A stretch of DNA of 64,000 nt from Shewanella pealeana ATCC 700345 (GCF_000018285.1 NC_009901.1:2107001-2171000), one strand, 5' to 3'. Numbered from the stretch's first letter, positions 26,239 through 36,137 are shown. Translations and numbers: made by a program. The notes: generated by a model not told the origin, from the sequence alone.

Positions 26239-27972
26239 ATGTCGATAAAACGCTACGTGTTTATGCTATTTGGTGCGTTAATCCTATTGCTGGCGATGAG
26301 CCAGCTATTTGTGGCGCAGTATTTTAAGACTCAACTACAGGCAGAGCTTGAGCAAAGCTCAAAAAGTTTATCAAAGAGCTTAGTCAGCGTGGTAATTGAG
26401 AACGCTGCAGAGCTTGAACGCATGGAGTTTTCATTTCCACAGACGCCAGCTAGGGTCGCTGAGCTCATGCCCAAAGCTGAGGTGGATAGCATCGATTGGG
26501 TTGAGAGCAGTGAGCTGATAAACGAAAGGTTTGAGCATGAGGTTGAACGGTTGACTGACGAGGCTGAGCAGGAGATTGATATCCAGCTAGATAGCTTAAA
26601 TAGTGAAATCGATCAGCTCGCGTTTGAGCTTGCTAAAGGTGTGTCCGAGGGAGGGAAGTCACAACTTAAAAGCGATGCATTTAAGACAAAGCAGAAAGCA
26701 TTGAAAGAGAAAGTGCAAGCCTTGTTAGAAAAAGAACGGGTGCTATTGGAAAGCAATCGCGAGAATATGCAGCAACTGCGCAAGCAAGCGGCGCGAGAAT
26801 ATCAGCAACGAGTAGAGCGGAGTCTAGAGAGTATTGAGATCCATACCGATGAGTGGCTTAAAGAGGGGCGAGTCCTCATTGTTGAGGGGCAGCACAGTAA
26901 TGGCGGATCCATTGAGCAGAATGAAGAGCGCAGTGTTGACTTACCCAGTGGTGGTACAAATCATCTTTTAGAACGCTTTAGCGAATCGGTTTTGCTAGCC
27001 ATTCTTATCACGAGTGTGATGGCTCTACTACTGGCCTACTGGCTTAGCCACCATGTGACAGGGCCCTTGAGTGAGCTGGCTGGTGGTCATCAAAAATTGG
27101 CAAAGGGCGAATTTGGTGTGCAACTTAAAGAGCAAGGGGTTAAAGAGTTAAAGCAGATCTTAACGGGTTTTAATCGCATGAGTCTGGCATTAGCGAACTT
27201 GAGTAAGAAAGAGCAACAGATGTCGCAGCAGCAACACTTGGCCGATCTTGGTCAAATTACCCGGGGTATTGCCCACAGCTTGAGAAACCCGTTACATACT
27301 TTGGGATTACTCTCAGAGCAGAGCACTTGCAGTGAAACCTTGGCCGAGCGCGAGAAACTTAATAATAAGATGCAGCAGAAAATTGCCTTGATGGATAAAA
27401 GCATTCAGTCGCTGTTGACGCTTTCGAGCCATGAGGTGGCACGTGACAAAGCCATCCCGTTAAACGCCATCATTCAAGATGTACTTTTGGAGTTATCGAT
27501 CACCGGGATTAAACCGAAAGTCATGTTTGACCCACAAAGCATTAAGCTTTTCGTCAATGGAGCAGAGTCTGAGCTTAGAAGTATCTTACATGCGGTGATG
27601 ATTAACGCGGTAGAAGCCGATCCGGATGCTAAGCAGATAAAAATCGAGTTGACTCAAGATGTGAATGCCAAGAAAGTCATCATTACCGATTGGGGCAAAG
27701 GGATTGATCCTTTGGTTAAGACGCAGATGTTTAAGCCTCATGTTACCACTAAAACAGAAGGCTCGGGCATGGGGATCTATATCGCGAAGCGCTTAATCGA
27801 GAGCCACTATGATGGCGAAATCCAGTTTGATGACAACCCCCAAGGAGGCACCATCGTGACGCTTATCTTTTGTCGTGGTGAACCAGGGCCTGACTCAAGC
27901 GCCAAATCAAACATAGACTCAAACTCTGACTCAAACAGAAAGCCTTCGTATCAAGGTAAGGTGAAACCATGA
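26239..27972 (+). CDS. Membrane sensor histidine kinase with coiled-coil periplasmic domain
   Basis: 577 aa. Transmembrane helices at about 7-26 and 250-268 enclose a large, highly charged, mostly coiled-coil periplasmic domain with RVLIVEGQ at 211-218. Then come a HAMP domain, the phospho-acceptor His346 (GIAHSLRNPL) and an HATPase_c domain (DWGKGID, GSGMGIYIAKRL). The motif around the His is of the NtrB type, which agrees with the NtrC-type regulator whose start overlaps its end by 4 bases. A coiled-coil sensor facing the periplasm suggests sensing of an envelope protein or envelope state. Confidence 0.9.
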   Translation: MSIKRYVFMLFGALILLLAMSQLFVAQYFKTQLQAELEQSSKSLSKSLVSVVIENAAELERMEFSFPQTPARVAELMPKAEVDSIDWVESSELINERFEHEVERLTDEAEQEIDIQLDSLNSEIDQLAFELAKGVSEGGKSQLKSDAFKTKQKALKEKVQALLEKERVLLESNRENMQQLRKQAAREYQQRVERSLESIEIHTDEWLKEGRVLIVEGQHSNGGSIEQNEERSVDLPSGGTNHLLERFSESVLLAILITSVMALLLAYWLSHHVTGPLSELAGGHQKLAKGEFGVQLKEQGVKELKQILTGFNRMSLALANLSKKEQQMSQQQHLADLGQITRGIAHSLRNPLHTLGLLSEQSTCSETLAEREKLNNKMQQKIALMDKSIQSLLTLSSHEVARDKAIPLNAIIQDVLLELSITGIKPKVMFDPQSIKLFVNGAESELRSILHAVMINAVEADPDAKQIKIELTQDVNAKKVIITDWGKGIDPLVKTQMFKPHVTTKTEGSGMGIYIAKRLIESHYDGEIQFDDNPQGGTIVTLIFCRGEPGPDSSAKSNIDSNSDSNRKPSYQGKVKP

Positions 27973-29321
27973 ATAAAGCGCCGTTACAGATCTTAGTGGT
28001 GGAAGACGAGCCCGATCAACGAGAGTTAATTTGTCAAATACTTGCCTCGAATCAATATCAGATCACCAGCGCTGAAAGCGTTGAAGAGGCGATTTTATCA
28101 ATAAAGTCGAGTGTACCGGATCTGGTTTTTTCTGATTGGAAGCTTGGACAGTTAACAGGGATGGATCTGCTGACATACGTAAGACGAGAGCACCCCGATA
28201 TGGGATTTATTATCGCCACGGCTTACGGCACTATTACCCACGCGGTGGACGCCATGCAAGCAGGGGCAGATGATTACCTGTCAAAACCTTATCAACGTCA
28301 GTCGTTACTGATGGCTATAGATAAGGTCGCTAAATCGTTAACGTTAAAACAGCAAAATCGACGTCTAGCATCAGAGCTATCTCAGCAACAGGAGCTCGTG
28401 GGGCTAGTGGGTAAGGCGCCGTGTATGCAGAAGGTTTATGCTCGAGTACAAAGAGTGAGTGCCACCGACGCAACGGTGCTAATTGGCGGCGAGAGTGGCA
28501 CAGGTAAAGAGCTAGCGGCTCGGGCCTTATATCAATTATCGAGTCGTCAACATAAGCCGTTTGTCGCTATCAATTGCGGCGCCATTCCCGAAACTCTTGC
28601 GGAATCAGAGCTCTTTGGCGCAGAGAAAGGGGCATTTACTGGTGCCAATACGCTGAAAATCGGTAAGCTTGAGGCGGCTAATGGCGGTACTATCTTTCTC
28701 GATGAAATAGGCGAGTTACCTCTGTTACAGCAGACAAAGTTGCTCAGGTTTTTACAAGAAGGCGTGATTTCTAGGCTAGGGCAAAACGGTGAAATTAAGT
28801 TGGATGTTAGGGTCATTGCCGCGACCCACCGCAACCTTAAAGAGGAAGTCGAGAAGGGCAACTTTAGAGAAGATCTATTCTATAGGCTCAACGTGGTCCC
28901 CATCGATATGCCACCACTGAGAGAGCGCAAAGAAGATATTGGCCGGCTCATAGAGCATTTCTTAAAAATTCATGCAGGTCAGTATGGCGTCGAGGCAGTT
29001 AAGTTAAGTGCGGAAACCATGAAGTCTCTGCTCGATTATCCTTGGCCGGGCAATGTGCGAGAACTCTCTAATCGAGTTGAACGTTTCGTATTACTGGCAG
29101 ATGAGCAAGAGCTGGTGGCCGAACTGGCGTCAGGACTGGTCGCGATTAATCCGAGTCAGTTTGTGCTTCCTGAGGCGGGATTTGAGTGGGAAGCGTTTGA
29201 GAAAGACTGCTTACAGCAAGCGATGTCGCGCCATGAGGGGAATCGAACCCAAGCGGCAAAGCAGCTAGGCTTGAGTTATAAAGCGTTTTTGTATCGCTTA
29301 GAGAAGTATCAACTAGTGTAA
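27969..29321 (+). CDS. Sigma-54-dependent response regulator, NtrC family
   Basis: 450 aa. The receiver has acidic residues VEDEPD and probable phospho-acceptor Asp56. The AAA+ domain has Walker A GGESGTGK (173-180), the sigma-54 contact loop GAFTGA (221-226) and Walker B GTIFLDEIGEL. A Fis-type helix-turn-helix ends the protein (GNRTQAAKQLGLSYKAF). All features of an active enhancer-binding protein are intact. Its target should be the divergent sigma-54 promoter at 25908-25924. The gene start overlaps the kinase stop. Confidence 0.95.
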   Translation: MNKAPLQILVVEDEPDQRELICQILASNQYQITSAESVEEAILSIKSSVPDLVFSDWKLGQLTGMDLLTYVRREHPDMGFIIATAYGTITHAVDAMQAGADDYLSKPYQRQSLLMAIDKVAKSLTLKQQNRRLASELSQQQELVGLVGKAPCMQKVYARVQRVSATDATVLIGGESGTGKELAARALYQLSSRQHKPFVAINCGAIPETLAESELFGAEKGAFTGANTLKIGKLEAANGGTIFLDEIGELPLLQQTKLLRFLQEGVISRLGQNGEIKLDVRVIAATHRNLKEEVEKGNFREDLFYRLNVVPIDMPPLRERKEDIGRLIEHFLKIHAGQYGVEAVKLSAETMKSLLDYPWPGNVRELSNRVERFVLLADEQELVAELASGLVAINPSQFVLPEAGFEWEAFEKDCLQQAMSRHEGNRTQAAKQLGLSYKAFLYRLEKYQLV

Positions 29322-29333
29322 CCTTTAGGTATG

Positions 29334-29353
29334 AGCCGCTTATCATAGCGGCT
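29334..29353. terminator. Hairpin between regulator and LysE genes
   Basis: A 7-bp perfect stem (AGCCGCT / AGCGGCT) with a 6-nt loop lies 12 bases after the regulator stop and 24 bases before the convergent LysE gene end. No strong T-run, so a weak bidirectional terminator at most. Confidence 0.4.
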
Positions 29354-29377
29354 TGTACTAAAAGTTAGTGCTAAAGG

Positions 29378-30022
29378 TTAGTGCGATGTCACGAGGCCAG
29401 AGATAATCATCAGGGCCACCCCTATAAACACCAACCCAGTGACGAGATTAATTAGCGGACTGACCTTTTTCATTTTAAGCTGAACTCTGGGCTTCGACAG
29501 CACTATTGCAATAAAACTGAACCAGATAAAGGATAAGGAAAACAGCAAGAAAGCCGCCATGCTCTTGGTGGAAAAGCTAACCTGAGGTGTAATAAGGGTT
29601 GAAAATAGGGTGATAAAAAACACTAAGGCTTTGGGATTCAAAATATTGGTATAGAGCCCCTGCATAAAGCCTTTATAAGCGGTTACTCCTTCCCCTTGTA
29701 CACATGTCTCAATCGATACTGGATCTTGCCAGTGTAGCCATGCCGATTTTATTGCGCCAACGCCCATCAAGGCTAAATAACTGGCACCAGCTAACTGAAC
29801 GATGGTGAATAAAACATCTGAGCTTTGAATGATAAGACTAACCCCAGTTAAACTAAGCAGGGTGTGCCCAAGAATCGCTACTGCTATGCCAAATGCTGAG
29901 GCAACGGCTGCCACGCGAGACTCTTGAGTCGCGAGGCGAACCACTAAAGCAAAATCTGGCCCAGGGCTGGCTAGAGCAATAAGGTGTATCATGGACAGTG
30001 ATATAAGTAATTGAAATTCCAT
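29378..30022 (-). CDS. LysE/RhtB-family amino acid exporter
   Basis: 214 aa with about six hydrophobic helices. The N-terminal HLIALASPGPDFALVVR segment is the family signature (SPGPD near residue 20). Such proteins export amino acids such as lysine, threonine or homoserine lactone. It is a single gene, convergent with the NtrC-type regulator and divergent from nadE. The exported substrate cannot be told from sequence. Confidence 0.88.
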   Translation of the reverse strand: MEFQLLISLSMIHLIALASPGPDFALVVRLATQESRVAAVASAFGIAVAILGHTLLSLTGVSLIIQSSDVLFTIVQLAGASYLALMGVGAIKSAWLHWQDPVSIETCVQGEGVTAYKGFMQGLYTNILNPKALVFFITLFSTLITPQVSFSTKSMAAFLLFSLSFIWFSFIAIVLSKPRVQLKMKKVSPLINLVTGLVFIGVALMIISGLVTSH

Positions 30023-30232
30023 CTGAGACCTAGTTGTTTAATTTGCTACTGATTAATTGCGGAGTGACTAAAAGTTCGAGCAGCTTTAGTGCAGAATTTA
30101 GTGCAGTGAGGTTTTATTTAACGCTGCTTTTAGAAATTAACACGATTGCTATCATTCAGCCCGTGAATTGTCGCAAGAATTCACCCATAATATAAACCGA
30201 TTTTTCTGCCAACTACCATCGGAGTGTAGAAC

Positions 30233-31063
30233 GTGAAAGGACAGATCCTAAGAGAAATGAAGGTGCTTAACGCTATTGACCCTGGTTTCGAAGTTCAAAG
30301 GCGCGTCGCATTTATTAAGTCAAAGCTTAAGCAATCAAGTACCTCCACTTTAGTCTTGGGTATTAGTGGTGGTGTAGACTCTTCTTTAGCGGGACGCTTG
30401 TGTCAACTAGCCGTTGATGAGCTCAATAGCGACGCCAGCGGTAACCATTACCAATTTATCGCGGTTCGTTTACCTTACGATGTGCAAAAGGATGAAGATG
30501 AAGCTCAGTTGGCTTGTCAGTTTATCCAACCTTCAAAGCAAGTCACTGTGAATGTGAAGCAGGGGGTGGATGGTGTTCATTGTGAAACACTAGCGGCTGT
30601 TGAAGCTGCGGGTATCGCGTTACCCGAGGCCGATAAAATCGACTTTGTTAAAGGCAACGTAAAGGCAAGAATGCGTATGGTTGCCCAATATGAGATTGCG
30701 GGTCTAGTTGCAGGTTTGGTGGTGGGAACCGACCATAGTGCCGAAAATATTACCGGTTTTTATACCAAGTGGGGCGATGGCGCCTGTGATTTAGCGCCTT
30801 TGTTCGGTCTTAATAAGCGTCAGGTTCGCCAGCTTGCCGCATTCTTAGGTGCGCCAGATAAGTTGGTTATCAAGGCGCCTACAGCAGATTTAGAAGAGAA
30901 CAAGCCTCAGTTAGAAGATGAGGTTGCCCTGGGGTTAACCTACGAGCAGATTGATGACTTTTTAGAGGGTAAAGAGGTCAGCGAATTTGTTAATGACAAA
31001 CTGGTTGGGATCTACCGCGCCACTCAGCATAAGCGTGAGCCAATTCCAACGATTTACGATTAA
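30233..31063 (+). CDS. nadE: NH3-dependent NAD+ synthetase
   Basis: 276 aa from a GTG start. The ATP pyrophosphatase P-loop SGGVDSSL is near residue 46; [26 protein letters not shown] and the C-terminal KREPIP are typical of the ammonia-dependent bacterial enzyme, which lacks a glutaminase domain. It converts deamido-NAD to NAD. A terminator follows 23 bases after its stop codon. Confidence 0.96.
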   Translation: MKGQILREMKVLNAIDPGFEVQRRVAFIKSKLKQSSTSTLVLGISGGVDSSLAGRLCQLAVDELNSDASGNHYQFIAVRLPYDVQKDEDEAQLACQFIQPSKQVTVNVKQGVDGVHCETLAAVEAAGIALPEADKIDFVKGNVKARMRMVAQYEIAGLVAGLVVGTDHSAENITGFYTKWGDGACDLAPLFGLNKRQVRQLAAFLGAPDKLVIKAPTADLEENKPQLEDEVALGLTYEQIDDFLEGKEVSEFVNDKLVGIYRATQHKREPIPTIYD

Positions 31064-31086
31064 CATTTCCTACTTCTACAATAAAT

Positions 31087-31105
31087 GGCGCTTCGGCGCC
31101 TTTTT
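31087..31105 (+). terminator. Rho-independent terminator of nadE
   Basis: A GGCGC/GCGCC stem closed by a TTCG tetraloop is followed by five T residues, 23 bases after the nadE stop. Confidence 0.85.
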
Positions 31106-31179
31106 CATTTTCAGCCATAAACGCCTTTTTGCAGTAGGTGGATGCTTACTTTTAGCCTTTACTGGTTTGTATTTTAGGA

Positions 31180-31659
31180 TCAATTCAGTGGCGGAAGATT
31201 TAATGCGGCTCTTAGTATATTAATCTGTAGGTTTGGAAATTGACGGTAGTCTAAGTAAGGACAAAGGTAGATTTCTTGGTGTGTGTGCTTGCTAACATAA
31301 TTTGAGTTTAGGGCTATTGGCTTGAAAAGCTCTGAGTTTAGACTTAACTTCAGAGCGCTTTGTTGACCACAAATAATGTGTAAACTGGCATTGGGGTTTA
31401 GCTTATTGCCATTAATACTGATACATTCATCTTGTTTTAGTAGTAGGTGATCGCGGTAATACTTCCAGTTTTTATCGGTAACAGACAATTTTGCCATGAT
31501 GGTTAAAATTTTTCGCCAGTGATTGCCGTTTGCCTCAATAAAGTGCTGTACTGCATTGGGGGCTGTATGACTCCAATTGTCGGGAAGAATAGGTGGTGTC
31601 GGTAGGTAGAAGCAGGTTTTTGCGCCATCGAAACCAATTATCTGTTTATTTTTATTCAA
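31180..31659 (-). CDS. Conserved hypothetical cytoplasmic protein (possibly DUF6942)
   Basis: 159 aa, no signal peptide or membrane segment. The sequence is protein-like, with a tryptophan-rich centre (NGNHWRKILTIMAKL) and a C-terminal YLCPYLDYRQFPN segment. I associate it loosely with the DUF6942 group seen in Shewanella and Vibrio, but this is from memory and not firm. It lies convergent with nadE and divergent from the hydrolase at 31746; no function is suggested by context. Confidence 0.65.
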   Translation of the reverse strand: MNKNKQIIGFDGAKTCFYLPTPPILPDNWSHTAPNAVQHFIEANGNHWRKILTIMAKLSVTDKNWKYYRDHLLLKQDECISINGNKLNPNASLHIICGQQSALKLSLNSELFKPIALNSNYVSKHTHQEIYLCPYLDYRQFPNLQINILRAALNLPPLN

Positions 31660-31745
31660 TTTTCAGCCTATCTTTACCGTTTCGGCGTAAGAGTGTGTAA
31701 TTTATCTTATATTACATTGCTTGTTTAGGGAGAAACGCAACGATT

Positions 31746-33185
31746 ATGAAAACCATTATTATTGGGTCGACAAAACACCTAGCTTTTGCCCTATTTTACG
31801 CCTCTTTAGGAACCTTTATTGCATTAATTGCGATGGCTGTTTGGTTTCTTAATTCACGCCCCGATCTGTCGATTTGGCACACAACCAAATTAACCTCTGA
31901 ATACCGCGCACAAAGTGAAGTTAGCACTTTTTCTGACTATATGAAGCTTGAAGATAAGCTGTTCACTGAGCTAGAGACTAAGGTTTATCTTGAACCATCA
32001 GAGCCTCAGCCTTTCGATATTCTAAACCGTTATGTGCATGGCAGCTATTCTGATCCTGGTCATTGGACACAGGATTGGAATCGCAGTTATGAATGGCCAA
32101 CAGATAATGCTGAATTCGGGGTACTTTTACTCCATGGCATGTCTGACTCTCCCTATGCCTTGTCGCATTTCGCTAACCACTATAAAGACAGGGCGCATAT
32201 TTTAGGACTTAGGCTACCGGGGCATGGCACCTTACCATCGGCGTTAACGAATATCGATTGGCAAGATATGGCGGGAGCAGTGGCTCTGGCTACAAGGCAT
32301 ATGAAGCAAGTGTTAGGTGAAAAGCCTTTGTATTTAATTGGTTTCTCTACGGGGGCGGCATTGGCTCTTAATCATGAACTTGAGCGCATAGCTGCCAATA
32401 AGGACGCTGATTACTCGGCCATGGTGCTGATCTCTCCAGCCATAGGCTTACCAGCTGTTGCCGCTGGAGCTAGGTGGCAAGCAAGACTTGGGATTGTACT
32501 GGGTTTAGATAAGCTGAGTTGGAATAGCATTCAAGCGGAATACGACCCTTTTAAGTATGGCTCTTTTGCCGTCAATGCTGGAGATGTGGTTTATCAACTT
32601 TCTATGCGTAACCATGATCTAATCCTGCGACAGGGGCGGGAGCGACTCAAGGGGTTACCACCAATATTGACGTTTCAGTCACTTACCGATGATACCGTTG
32701 ATACCAGTGCCGTGATCAGTGCGCTATATGGTCAGTTACCCGATGCGGGCCACGAGTTAGTGTTATTTGATATCAACAGGACGAAGGTGAATTTGAGTCT
32801 TATCTTGAATGATCCCTTGAAGCCGTATCGAGAGATGATGACACAAGGGGAATTTAACTATGAGTTCACCTTAGTTGAAAACGAGAGCCTTGAGAGTCGG
32901 GATATTCAGGCTCGCCGATTAAATGACAATAGTACAAGCTCTCTTGGGCTCAGCTGGCCAAAACAGATCTACTCCTTATCACATGTTGCGTTGCCATTTC
33001 CGAAAAGCGATGCGTTGTATGGCCCTATTTGGAATAGCGATAAACCTCATATCCAGATAGGCACGGGAGCATCCCGGGGGGAGCGAGGCGTGATAAGTGT
33101 ATCTGCTAGTGAGATCTTAAGACAAAAGTGGAACCCATTTCATCCTTACATGCTAAGCAAAATGGATGAAGTGATAGTTCCTTAA
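31746..33185 (+). CDS. Membrane-anchored alpha/beta hydrolase
   Basis: 479 aa. One N-terminal transmembrane helix (residues about 13-35), then an alpha/beta hydrolase fold: oxyanion region LLLHGMSDSPYAL, and the nucleophile elbow GFSTGA with the catalytic serine near residue 201. The rest, including a DALYGPIW segment near the C-terminus, is longer than in simple esterases. It is probably anchored in the inner membrane facing the periplasm. The substrate is unknown; it may be a lipase or carboxylesterase. Confidence 0.8.
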   Translation: MKTIIIGSTKHLAFALFYASLGTFIALIAMAVWFLNSRPDLSIWHTTKLTSEYRAQSEVSTFSDYMKLEDKLFTELETKVYLEPSEPQPFDILNRYVHGSYSDPGHWTQDWNRSYEWPTDNAEFGVLLLHGMSDSPYALSHFANHYKDRAHILGLRLPGHGTLPSALTNIDWQDMAGAVALATRHMKQVLGEKPLYLIGFSTGAALALNHELERIAANKDADYSAMVLISPAIGLPAVAAGARWQARLGIVLGLDKLSWNSIQAEYDPFKYGSFAVNAGDVVYQLSMRNHDLILRQGRERLKGLPPILTFQSLTDDTVDTSAVISALYGQLPDAGHELVLFDINRTKVNLSLILNDPLKPYREMMTQGEFNYEFTLVENESLESRDIQARRLNDNSTSSLGLSWPKQIYSLSHVALPFPKSDALYGPIWNSDKPHIQIGTGASRGERGVISVSASEILRQKWNPFHPYMLSKMDEVIVP

Positions 33186-33309
33186 TTGTGGTACTTGTTT
33201 GGCTAACAAGCCTGATTAACGGTTAAAGATTAAAATGTGCGCTTTCGTAGTGGCTTCGCTACATTTTGCTTGGCAGACCCATTTAGAGCTTTAGTTTTTA
33301 CTTTGTCGA

Positions 33310-35472
33310 TTAACCTTCTAAGGTCGTGAACACCAGTTTATTTCGCCCAGCCTTTTTGGCTTGATATAGATTAATATCGGCTTGTTTAACCCACTGTTCC
33401 AGTGAGTCGCTATAAGTCCCGTTGCCAATCACAGCCCCTATGCTGGTCGTCACCTTAAATTGCTGCTTATCCTGCTGACTTTCGATGACAATATTATCGA
33501 GTTTTTTTCTAAAGCTTTCCAAATGATTCTCAATTTTTAAGGCATTACACAGCGGCATGATGAGTAAAAACTCTTCGCCGCCATATCGTACTATGATGTC
33601 TGAATCGCGCTTAAACTCTTGGCTTAGAAGCTCGGCGACTCGCTTAAGAGTGAGATCGCCGCCATCATGACCGTAGGTATCATTAATGAACTTGAACTTA
33701 TCAAGATCCAGCAGCGCAATTGCAATAATCTCATCGCTTCTTTTACATAGCTGCTGAATTCCAGGAAACTTATCTTCGGCATAACGGCGATTATATAACC
33801 CTGTAAGAGGGTCTTTTTCTGCCAGAGCTTTTAATTGACTGTTAGCGTGCTCAAGCTCCAAGGTCCGCACGGCGACTTTCTCTTCAAGCTCCAACTGATA
33901 ACCAATAAGCTGGCTTTTACTTTGCTTTAGGCGCTGAAAGAGGGTGTAAATTTCCTCCGGTGACTCTTCATCTACGGCATAATTCACATAGTTATTATCT
34001 GATTGAGTGCTGAATTTGTTGGCGATATTCTCAAGCGGCAGTGTGAGGCGGCGGCTAATAACACGTGAGATATAGATGGTGACAGACAATGCGACAAATA
34101 GAATGGCAAATGTTGCTAGGTACATACTTTCAACCAAATCAACTAGAGGCCGAAAAGGATTGAGTACAAATAGTTGCCAATCATTTTCTAATGTCACGCT
34201 TGCATAGACGTACTCTGGCGCCATCGTATCGCTATGGGAAATATTGAGCATTGGAAAGGGCGTTATATAATTTTTACTGGGTAGCGAGTAATTAAACTCA
34301 GATAGTGGAGTAATACCAAGGTTGTCAGTGGCGTATATGACTCTGCCATTTTTATCTATAAGCACAATGGACTGATTATTCTGATTGGTTTTGATGTTAT
34401 CTATCACCTTGAACTCTTTTAAATCTAACGAGCCTTCAATGATCCCTATTGGCTGGTGGGGCGTATCTGCTCGGTAAATGGGAGCACTTATTGCGACAAT
34501 CGGATCTTGGCCAAAGCCTTTGCCAAGAAATGCTGGAGAGATAAAGTTACGCTGGTTAATAAAGGCTTGTACAAAGTAATCCCTATCACGGATTGAGAGT
34601 TCTTTCCTTTGTGACTCGAGGCTTGAAAGTAACGACGCTGGACTTGCGCCTATGACAACACCTTGGCTATCGGCAAGGAGCATGGTGATAAACCCAGGAT
34701 AATTTTCATGTAAATGAGACAATAAAATTTGCTCTTCTGTCTCAGAGTGCTGATTTAAGCTGAGCCATGCTGCAGCGTTCTTAATCGCTTGGGTGTGTGA
34801 GTCAATATAGGCTTGAGTCGAGAGCCCTAAATGCGCTGCTGAGCTTTCTATATTGTGATAGAGCAAGGCCTGTTGGCGTTCGATAAATTGATTATTGAAC
34901 AATAATGCTGCCAAAAGCAGGGCGACGGTTATCACTAATGTAAAAGTGTAAGTCAGCTGGCCATTGAAAGTACGTCTCTGTCGGTCTTTTATCTTACTTT
35001 TGAAGTGCCAAAAAGAGGGCGTTAAGGTAATCATCAGCGAGCCTATGCAGGCATAGACCAAACCATTAATCCCTTGCTTTAGGATGATAAAGGCGATGTG
35101 ACTGCTGGGGAGATCGGTAAATAGAAAGATATAAAGATAAAAAAGTGGCATACCGATAAACAGCCAAAAACCAAAGCTTGCGTATAACGCGTAAATATCT
35201 TTTTTTCTGGCTAAACCTAAGAAGAGGGCTTCTACGCCGAATAAGAAGTAAACATGCGGGCTGTCCCAGGCGACCATTAGGCCCGTAACGGTAATCATAG
35301 CAGTATAGAGTGCATACCAAGGGCCAAGCAATACAGCGGCAATAACGTAGGAAACGTTGCCGAGGATCAGCTGTATGTTAGCAAATAGGTGTATAGGATA
35401 AAGGTTTACCAGTAAACCAATTAAGCCTAACACTGAGGCTAACAGGAGTTTATTCTTTTCTATTCTCTCCAA
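33310..35472 (-). CDS. Membrane diguanylate cyclase with dCache sensor
   Basis: 720 aa. Five or so N-terminal helices (residues 1-160) resemble the 5TM region of LytS-type receptors. Another helix at about 175-195 leads to a periplasmic dCache-like domain, then a helix near 440-460, a HAMP-like stretch and a short coiled coil. A C-terminal GGDEF domain follows (DPLTGLYNRR; active site RYGGEEF, intact), so it should make c-di-GMP. An RxxD-type inhibitory site is not evident. An FNR-like box lies 77 bases upstream. Confidence 0.92.
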   Translation of the reverse strand: MERIEKNKLLLASVLGLIGLLVNLYPIHLFANIQLILGNVSYVIAAVLLGPWYALYTAMITVTGLMVAWDSPHVYFLFGVEALFLGLARKKDIYALYASFGFWLFIGMPLFYLYIFLFTDLPSSHIAFIILKQGINGLVYACIGSLMITLTPSFWHFKSKIKDRQRRTFNGQLTYTFTLVITVALLLAALLFNNQFIERQQALLYHNIESSAAHLGLSTQAYIDSHTQAIKNAAAWLSLNQHSETEEQILLSHLHENYPGFITMLLADSQGVVIGASPASLLSSLESQRKELSIRDRDYFVQAFINQRNFISPAFLGKGFGQDPIVAISAPIYRADTPHQPIGIIEGSLDLKEFKVIDNIKTNQNNQSIVLIDKNGRVIYATDNLGITPLSEFNYSLPSKNYITPFPMLNISHSDTMAPEYVYASVTLENDWQLFVLNPFRPLVDLVESMYLATFAILFVALSVTIYISRVISRRLTLPLENIANKFSTQSDNNYVNYAVDEESPEEIYTLFQRLKQSKSQLIGYQLELEEKVAVRTLELEHANSQLKALAEKDPLTGLYNRRYAEDKFPGIQQLCKRSDEIIAIALLDLDKFKFINDTYGHDGGDLTLKRVAELLSQEFKRDSDIIVRYGGEEFLLIMPLCNALKIENHLESFRKKLDNIVIESQQDKQQFKVTTSIGAVIGNGTYSDSLEQWVKQADINLYQAKKAGRNKLVFTTLEG

Positions 35473-35548
35473 ATGAGCACGCCTTTGTTGCGGTGGACGT
35501 TATTATTTTTTTATCTCGGCAGAGATTAGTTACAATTTATTAACTTTA

Positions 35549-35562
35549 TTGAGATAGATCAA
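35549..35562. promoter_or_regulatory. FNR/EtrA-like box
   Basis: TTGAGATAGATCAA matches the FNR consensus TTGAT-N4-ATCAA in 9 of 10 fixed positions. It lies 77 bases upstream of the diguanylate cyclase start and about 350 bases before the cytochrome gene. The match is suggestive, not proof. Confidence 0.4.
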
Positions 35563-35912
35563 CTTTTAATGATATATCTGATTCTGGATGTGCAAAAAAA
35601 CGGCGGATTTTGAGACTGTTTAATCTCAGAACTTAAGGTTTTAATTTGTGACCAGTGAAAGAAAAATGTGTAAATTTGATGATATGTCAGACCTTGCTCA
35701 CATCCTTTGCAAGTCATCGAGTCCTTGTTCAGCTTTTGTTCAACTATCTGGAGGGATTTAAGTTTCAATTAAGGTTAAGTCATATCATGGTACTCAAGAG
35801 CTGCCGAGACGATAAGTCTTTCATTTATTAGGCAGCATAAACAAAAATAAGCCTTAACAGTTCTGTGACAACACAACATTAAGTGCGATAACTCCGATAT
35901 TAAGGAATGCAT

Positions 35913-36137
35913 ATGAAATATTTAACTTTGGTTGCTGCGTTAGCATTTTCTGCTTCAGCTATGGCTGTAAACTGTACTGACTGTCATGAGACAATTAATG
36001 TTGAAGAGCATACAGAAATGGAAGCAACCATTGCTACTTGTAATGATTGTCACGATATGGGAAGTGCTCACGAGTTAGATAAAGAAATCCATACTCCAGA
36101 ACTAACTATGAAAGAGTGTGCTGACTGTCACGAGTAA
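35913..36137 (+). CDS. Mini tri-haem periplasmic cytochrome c
   Basis: 74 aa from the ATG at 35913 (AAGGA six bases upstream; an ATG at 35907 is less well placed). A signal peptide of 18 residues (ending ASAMA) leaves a mature chain of about 56 aa with three CxxCH sites (residues 21-25, 43-47, 69-73). Three further histidines (33, 53, 60) could supply the distal ligands, so all haems could be bis-His. It resembles a shortened class III/small tetrahaem cytochrome and would be a periplasmic electron shuttle. It is monocistronic with its own terminator. Confidence 0.88.
   Translation: MKYLTLVAALAFSASAMAVNCTDCHETINVEEHTEMEATIATCNDCHDMGSAHELDKEIHTPELTMKECADCHE

Noticed and set aside
35559..35768. 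69-codon open frame on the minus strand
   Set aside because: Composition is not protein-like and it sits in the promoter region of the cyclase and cytochrome genes.
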